Below are positions 5,300-9,455 of a stretch of DNA of 9,455 nt, one piece after another. The translations under genes were made by a program, and so were the position numbers. Under the pieces are notes generated by a model. That model made no database searches. It saw nothing but the letters and a program-made list of their open reading frames with translations, and was not told the DNA's origin. Position 1 is the first letter of the stretch. Each line of letters begins with the position of its first letter. This DNA comes from Emcibacteraceae bacterium (GTDB taxonomy: Bacteria > Pseudomonadota > Alphaproteobacteria > Sphingomonadales > Emcibacteraceae), in the NCBI GenBank assembly GCA_016763335.1, contig JAESUD010000114.1:1-9455 (forward strand), written 5' to 3'.

Positions 5300-7051
5300 T
5301 TACCCCCTCGGAACCCTGATCCTCTCGACCATATCCTGGACTTCTTGCGGGGGTTCTGCTGTAAATTTACTTATCCCGTAAGCCACGATAAAGTTCAATG
5401 TCATACCCAAGGTTCCTGCCCCCTCCGGTGATACACCAAGCCACCAATTATCTGCGTTATTATCGGCAGGGTTGATGAATTTAAAATAAACGATGTAAGC
5501 GAGCGTGAATAAAAGTCCGGCGATCATACCAGAAATTGCCCCTTCCTTGTTCATGCGTTTGTAGAAAATACCCATTAAAATAACAGGAAAGAACGTACTT
5601 GCAGCAAGACCGAAAGCAAATGCCACCACCTGTGCAACGAAGCCCGGCGGATTAATCCCGAAATACCCGGCGATTAGAACGGCAACGGCCACCGCTATAC
5701 GGGCAAACATCAATTCCTGTTTATCAGAAATTTCCGGCAACAGCATTTTCTTGAATAAATCATGGGCAATAGATGTTGAAATAACCAATAGTAAACCCGC
5801 CGCCGTCGATAATGCCGCTGCAAGGCCGCCCGCAACCACAAGTGCAACCACCCAATTGGGAAGTCCGGCAATTTCCGGATTAGCCAGCACCATGATATCC
5901 TGATCAATATAAAGTTCATTTTCGGTTGGGCCATCAGCGTTACTTAACAAACGTTCACCAGAAGCACCTCGTCCTTCTTTAAACTGGGGCTTGCCCTCAA
6001 AAGCATTGCCGGCAACATATTGTATTTTTCCGTCATTGTTTTTATCGCGCCATGCAATCAGGTCAATATCTTCCCAATTTTTGAACCATTCCGGCGTTGT
6101 TTTATATTCCGCTTCCGATACCGTATTAATAAGGTTCAGTCTGGCAAAACTCGCCACCGCAGGCGCGGCCGTATATAAAATGGCAATGAGGACAAGCGCA
6201 TAACCGGCACTAAGCCGCGCATCACGCACTTTAGGCACAGTGAAAAAGCGCACAATAACATGCGGAAGTCCCGCAGTTCCCACCATGAGAGCCGCTGTAA
6301 TACAGAACATATCAAATGTTGATTTACGCCCGTCTGTATATTCACCAAATCCGAGTTCCGTTGATAACCCGTTTAATTTATCAAGCAAATAAGTGCCTGA
6401 ACCGTCGGCAAGCGTGCTACCAAAACCAAGTTGCGGCACCGGATTATTGGTCATTAAAATTGATATAAAAATCGCGGGTACCATAAAGGCAAAAATAAGC
6501 ACACAATATTGCGCCACCTGCGTATAGGTAATGCCCTTCATTCCTCCAAGCACTGCATAGAAAAACACGATCGACATGCCGATCATGACACCCATGCTTA
6601 TATCGACCTCAAGGAAACGCGAAAAGACAATACCAACCCCGCGCATTTGCCCAGCAACATAGGTGAATGAGATAAATAACGCACAAATAATTGCCACCGT
6701 GCGGGCGGTATTTGAATAATAACGGTCACCGACAAAATCAGGCACCGTGAACTGGCCAAACTTCCTAAGATAAGGAGCGAGGAGAAGCGCTAGAAGCACA
6801 TAACCACCGGTCCAACCCATAAGATACATGGAGCCGTCGCGACCCATAAAGGATATTAACCCGGCCATGGAAATAAAGCTCGCCGCGCTCATCCAATCAG
6901 CGGCGGTCGCCATGCCGTTAGCAAGCGGATGTACATTATGTCCGGCCACATAGAAATCATCTGTGGTGCCCGCCTTGGCCCAAATGGCAATGCCAATATA
7001 AATCGCGAAGGTAATACCGACAAAGATATAGGTAAGCGTCTGAATATCCAT
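5300..7051 (-). CDS. Sodium:solute symporter (SSS family), large subunit of the DUF4212-partnered type
   Basis: The protein has 583 residues starting at MDIQ. About 13 hydrophobic segments are visible, the usual SSS (LeuT-fold) count. The TFAIYIGI, DFYVAGH and DWMSAASFISMAGL segments near the N-terminus and the GGLAAALSTAAGLLLVIS helix (S415/T416, likely Na+ site) are typical of acetate-permease-like symporters, in the subgroup that has a DUF4212 partner (VC_2705 type). A large non-membrane loop at about 306-395 contains D-K-N-N-D-G-K-I (336-343), an EF-hand-like calcium loop. The solute is unknown; short organic acids, amino acids or small peptide products are all possible. The start at 7051 is chosen over an in-frame ATG at 7078 because AGGAGG (7061-7066) sits 9 nt before it and only one base separates it from the small-subunit stop. 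The 3' end abuts the EAL stop with no gap. Confidence 0.92.
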   Translation of the reverse strand: MDIQTLTYIFVGITFAIYIGIAIWAKAGTTDDFYVAGHNVHPLANGMATAADWMSAASFISMAGLISFMGRDGSMYLMGWTGGYVLLALLLAPYLRKFGQFTVPDFVGDRYYSNTARTVAIICALFISFTYVAGQMRGVGIVFSRFLEVDISMGVMIGMSIVFFYAVLGGMKGITYTQVAQYCVLIFAFMVPAIFISILMTNNPVPQLGFGSTLADGSGTYLLDKLNGLSTELGFGEYTDGRKSTFDMFCITAALMVGTAGLPHVIVRFFTVPKVRDARLSAGYALVLIAILYTAAPAVASFARLNLINTVSEAEYKTTPEWFKNWEDIDLIAWRDKNNDGKIQYVAGNAFEGKPQFKEGRGASGERLLSNADGPTENELYIDQDIMVLANPEIAGLPNWVVALVVAGGLAAALSTAAGLLLVISTSIAHDLFKKMLLPEISDKQELMFARIAVAVAVLIAGYFGINPPGFVAQVVAFAFGLAASTFFPVILMGIFYKRMNKEGAISGMIAGLLFTLAYIVYFKFINPADNNADNWWLGVSPEGAGTLGMTLNFIVAYGISKFTAEPPQEVQDMVERIRVPRG

Positions 7052-7052
7052 C

Positions 7053-7313
7053 TTATTGCTCCTCCTCTTCATCGACATTATATTTTTTATCGAGCTTGTT
7101 CATTTTTCTTACATAAATAAAAATCAAGGCGACAAAAACATATATCGAGCCCTGCTGTGACATCCAGAAACCTAAAGGAAAACCAAAAAATTGAAACTGG
7201 TCAAGATAATCGGCAAGAATTATTCCCATACCAAATGAAACCACAAACCAGACTGCCAACAACTTAAGCAAAAGGCTGACATTTTCTTTCCAATAGTCGT
7301 TGTTATTGCTCAT
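7053..7313 (-). CDS. DUF4212 protein, symporter small subunit
   Basis: The protein has 86 residues and two predicted membrane helices (about 13-36 and 54-69). It begins with the family's N-x-x-Y-W-K-E-N segment, followed by a hydrophobic LLLKLLAVWFVVSFGMGI stretch and the FPLGFWMSQQGSIYVFV segment before helix 2. DUF4212 proteins are encoded next to SSS transporters of the VC_2705 type and are described as putative small subunits; the role is by association. The ATG overlaps the amidohydrolase stop as ATGA (7310-7313), with GAGG at 7320-7323 as ribosome site. Its acidic tail D-E-E-E-E-Q is encoded by the same bases that serve as the Shine-Dalgarno of the large subunit. Confidence 0.9.
   Translation of the reverse strand: MSNNNDYWKENVSLLLKLLAVWFVVSFGMGIILADYLDQFQFFGFPLGFWMSQQGSIYVFVALIFIYVRKMNKLDKKYNVDEEEEQ
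7061..7066 (-). promoter_or_regulatory. Ribosome binding site of the symporter large subunit
   Basis: On the minus strand AGGAGG lies 9 nt before the ATG at 7051, inside the last codons of the small-subunit gene. It decides the large-subunit start: the alternative ATG at 7078 would add nine charged residues (MSMKRRSNK) and overlap the small subunit by 26 nt. Confidence 0.8.
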
Positions 7314-9455
7314 CTCTCACCTCTGTTTTTTGTCAGTTCATGAATGGTATATAAATGACCATCTTTGATGGTTGCTTCAACATTTCTAATTTCACGAATA
7401 TCGTCTAGCGGATCGCCATCAACAATAACCATGTCGGCAAGCTTTCCGACCTCTACTGTACCAAGATCCCCATCAACACCGATATTCTGTGCCACTTTAA
7501 TAGTCGCAGCACGAATAGCATCAGCATTGCTTATCCCCGCATCAACAAATTGAATTATTTCAAAATGCTGTGCAATGCCGTACGGAATAAACGGACTATC
7601 CGTCCCCGCTGCAATATTCCCACCCATGTCATGCATTGTTTTTAACGTCCTGAGAATTGCTTGATTTCTGCGTACTTTATTAACAATATATTTTGATTTT
7701 GAATTAGTTACGAGAGTATCCCGTTGAAGTTTATCAAGAAAAGTAGAATATTTAATATCGCTAATATATTCTGGATGTTCATACATATAATTATAATAAC
7801 CGTTTTCAAGCGTTGCTGTCGGCGTGATAAACAGGCCAGACTTGCTGATGATACTTGTCACATCATTATAACTTTCTGACAATGATGAATATTTTGGTGA
7901 ATAACCACGGCGACTGGTTGATCCCATATGTTCCAGACTATCCATGCCATTTTGTATTGCCGGGGCAATTTCATGGGACGATATGGGAATACCCATACGG
8001 TGTCCTTCTGCGACCAATATCTGTTGAAACTCATCAGGCAATCGCACATATGATTTTAACATATCATAATTAAGCTGTTCCGCGCGTTCAAGTTCATGAC
8101 GCAAGGCTTTTTCGTGTAGCGCATTATATGACTGACCGTAATATATGCGCGGTCCGCCCGTTAACCAACCAGCATAAAACATTCTTGGTCCTTTGGATTT
8201 TCCCGACCACCATGTTTCTTTGCGTTCAATTGATTTATACGGGTTTGTACCGGGGTCACGCACGCTGGTAATACCGTAAGCAAGCCAGTTTCGCCCTAGC
8301 TTTTCACCGTATAACTCGGTTTGATGCGAATGCCCCGCCATTAAACCCGGTAGCATCGTATCGCGCGAATAATCATAAAATGTACCAACAACATTATCTT
8401 GTCCGTGCGGCACAATTTTGCTAATGCGCCCACCGGAAATAGACACATCAACATTTTCTTGATAACCGTCACCAACACCATCAAATAATTTCCCAACATG
8501 AATGGTCTTATCATCAGCAACATTTCGTTGCCAAGTCAGATTAAAACCATGAAGGTCTTTTTCACCATTAAGGAAATTACAGGATTTAAGCGATTTCCCT
8601 GATAAATAATAAAGCGTATTTGAATCCCTGCCCCAGCGCGGCATCTGTGCCGTATCAAGGCATCTATTTTGCGCTGAACTGGTTATCTCACCTTTTAAAT
8701 TTACATAGGCGACCCTGATTTCCCCTTCAGAAATATAGGCCATGCTTTTACCGTCCGGTGAAATAACCGGGCCGCTTCCGTCGCGGGTGCTCAGGCCAAT
8801 ATTACCCGGCATATCCAGGAATTTTGATTTTCTGCTTTCCACATTATATTGCCTTAACGCATGCATTCCTTCGCGAAAGCGCGACGAAGCCGGCTTTACT
8901 ATTGCCAAAACAATATGTTCACCGTCCACCGACCATGTTGGCCGCCCCGGTGTAAAGAGCTGCTCATCCACCGTATGGATATTACCGAAATCAACATCAA
9001 TTACCTTAAGGTCAACGCGTCCCCATGTGTTTGAAACACCGCGGGTCGAAAGATAGGCGATTTTGCCGCCATCCCGTGACCACGCAAGTCTGTATTCACG
9101 GTTTAAATCATTGGTAAGCTGTCTTTCCTCACCGCTTTCCATTTCACGGATCCAAATATCCATCTGGCCGTTTCGTTCAGTGACATAAGCAATATGTTTT
9201 CCGTCCCTTGACCAAGTCGGGTCAACCACATGCCCTTCTTCATCGGCAATATTCACAGCTAGCTCGTTTTCTTTTTGCAGCCACATATCACCGAGCGCGG
9301 TAAATAATATTTTATTATCATTTGCCGATATGTCCATGCTGCCAATGCCCATAACTTGCTGTGAGGACTTATGGTCAAAGTCATGTGACTTCCTAGTATA
9401 ATTTGGAGCCACCGCTTCTATGCTTGCAGTAAACGAAACTGGTTCGATATCACCA
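7310..9455 (-). CDS. PD40 beta-propeller amidohydrolase, probable peptidase-like (5' end outside window)
   Basis: The frame is open to the window edge. A GTG at 9410-9412 is not a convincing start, because 14 further in-frame codons (GDIEPVSFTAS...) precede it without a stop, and relatives as I recall them are near 1,000 residues with a signal peptide. Numbering here counts from that GTG. Residues about 20-275 hold TolB-like PD40 blades (P-T-W-S-R-D-G-K at 65, then about 110, 158, 215 and 258), a propeller that may gate or bind substrate. Residues 303-690 are an amidohydrolase barrel: H361/H363 (H-S-H), K453 (possible carboxylated lysine), H480 (SSHE), H495 (LEHMG) and D605 (GTDSP), a complete set of likely metal ligands. 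Characterised amidohydrolases with similar cores include imidazolonepropionase and prolidase-like dipeptidases, so a cyclic amide or dipeptide is a reasonable guess. It shares an ATGA overlap with the symporter small subunit and so is probably co-translated with it. Confidence 0.88.
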   Translation of the reverse strand, partial: GDIEPVSFTASIEAVAPNYTRKSHDFDHKSSQQVMGIGSMDISANDNKILFTALGDMWLQKENELAVNIADEEGHVVDPTWSRDGKHIAYVTERNGQMDIWIREMESGEERQLTNDLNREYRLAWSRDGGKIAYLSTRGVSNTWGRVDLKVIDVDFGNIHTVDEQLFTPGRPTWSVDGEHIVLAIVKPASSRFREGMHALRQYNVESRKSKFLDMPGNIGLSTRDGSGPVISPDGKSMAYISEGEIRVAYVNLKGEITSSAQNRCLDTAQMPRWGRDSNTLYYLSGKSLKSCNFLNGEKDLHGFNLTWQRNVADDKTIHVGKLFDGVGDGYQENVDVSISGGRISKIVPHGQDNVVGTFYDYSRDTMLPGLMAGHSHQTELYGEKLGRNWLAYGITSVRDPGTNPYKSIERKETWWSGKSKGPRMFYAGWLTGGPRIYYGQSYNALHEKALRHELERAEQLNYDMLKSYVRLPDEFQQILVAEGHRMGIPISSHEIAPAIQNGMDSLEHMGSTSRRGYSPKYSSLSESYNDVTSIISKSGLFITPTATLENGYYNYMYEHPEYISDIKYSTFLDKLQRDTLVTNSKSKYIVNKVRRNQAILRTLKTMHDMGGNIAAGTDSPFIPYGIAQHFEIIQFVDAGISNADAIRAATIKVAQNIGVDGDLGTVEVGKLADMVIVDGDPLDDIREIRNVEATIKDGHLYTIHELTKNRGER

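Noticed and set aside
7052..7078. Upstream ATG at 7078 as start of the symporter large subunit
   Set aside because: It would overlap the small subunit by 26 nt and add a charged extension, whereas the ATG at 7051 has AGGAGG at a good distance and fits the normal family start.
8742..9056. Open frame of 104 codons on the plus strand
   Set aside because: It is antisense to the PD40 blades of the amidohydrolase, has no ribosome binding site that stands out and no recognisable domain.
9410..9412. GTG as true start of the amidohydrolase
   Set aside because: The frame continues open to the window edge with family-like sequence, and the propeller would lack blades; the gene is best treated as truncated by the window.

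Overview
The window reads as a chromosomal segment of a moderately AT-rich Gram-negative bacterium. Two predicted lipoproteins (one Tat-exported), a c-di-GMP phosphodiesterase and a Na+ symporter fit a free-living, probably marine proteobacterium. The PAS / degenerate-GGDEF / EAL layout and the PD40-amidohydrolase resemble alphaproteobacterial proteins, but this taxonomic call is an inference from recalled family resemblance. There are no RNA genes, insertion sequences, CRISPR arrays or phage genes. Seven complete or partial genes lie on the minus strand and one on the plus strand, with almost no non-coding DNA.

Layout from left to right. (1) Positions 1-2047, minus strand: a Sec lipoprotein metallophosphoesterase, cut by the window edge, lies 2 nt downstream of a Tat-exported lipoprotein of the M24 (Xaa-Pro aminopeptidase) family. 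A near-perfect hairpin covers the first codons of the phosphoesterase. (2) 2048-2136: a short gap with a candidate promoter and a strong ribosome binding site for the M24 gene. (3) 2137-3595, minus strand: a nitrilase and a phosphinothricin/methionine-type GNAT acetyltransferase overlapping by 8 nt. (4) 3596-3736: a divergent control region holding two back-to-back TTGCGA hexamers, each 17 bp from a plausible -10. (5) 3737-5299, plus strand: a PAS-like / degenerate GGDEF / EAL protein with an apparently intact active site. (6) 5300-9455, minus strand: a tight operon of a PD40 beta-propeller amidohydrolase (5' end outside the window), a DUF4212 symporter small subunit and an SSS-family large subunit. 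It converges on the EAL gene with no bases between the two stop codons.

How the genes may work together (inference). The right-hand operon couples a hydrolase that probably acts on peptide-like substrates to a two-subunit Na+ symporter, which suggests a hydrolyse-and-import unit. The left half adds a second envelope-anchored hydrolase that may cleave Xaa-Pro peptides, and a nitrilase with an N-acetyltransferase that could process small nitrogen compounds. The theme is scavenging of organic nitrogen, with a c-di-GMP phosphodiesterase divergently placed beside the nitrilase pair. No gene here is individually of an unknown family. The novelty, if any, is in the pairings, the start-codon hairpin and the back-to-back promoters.
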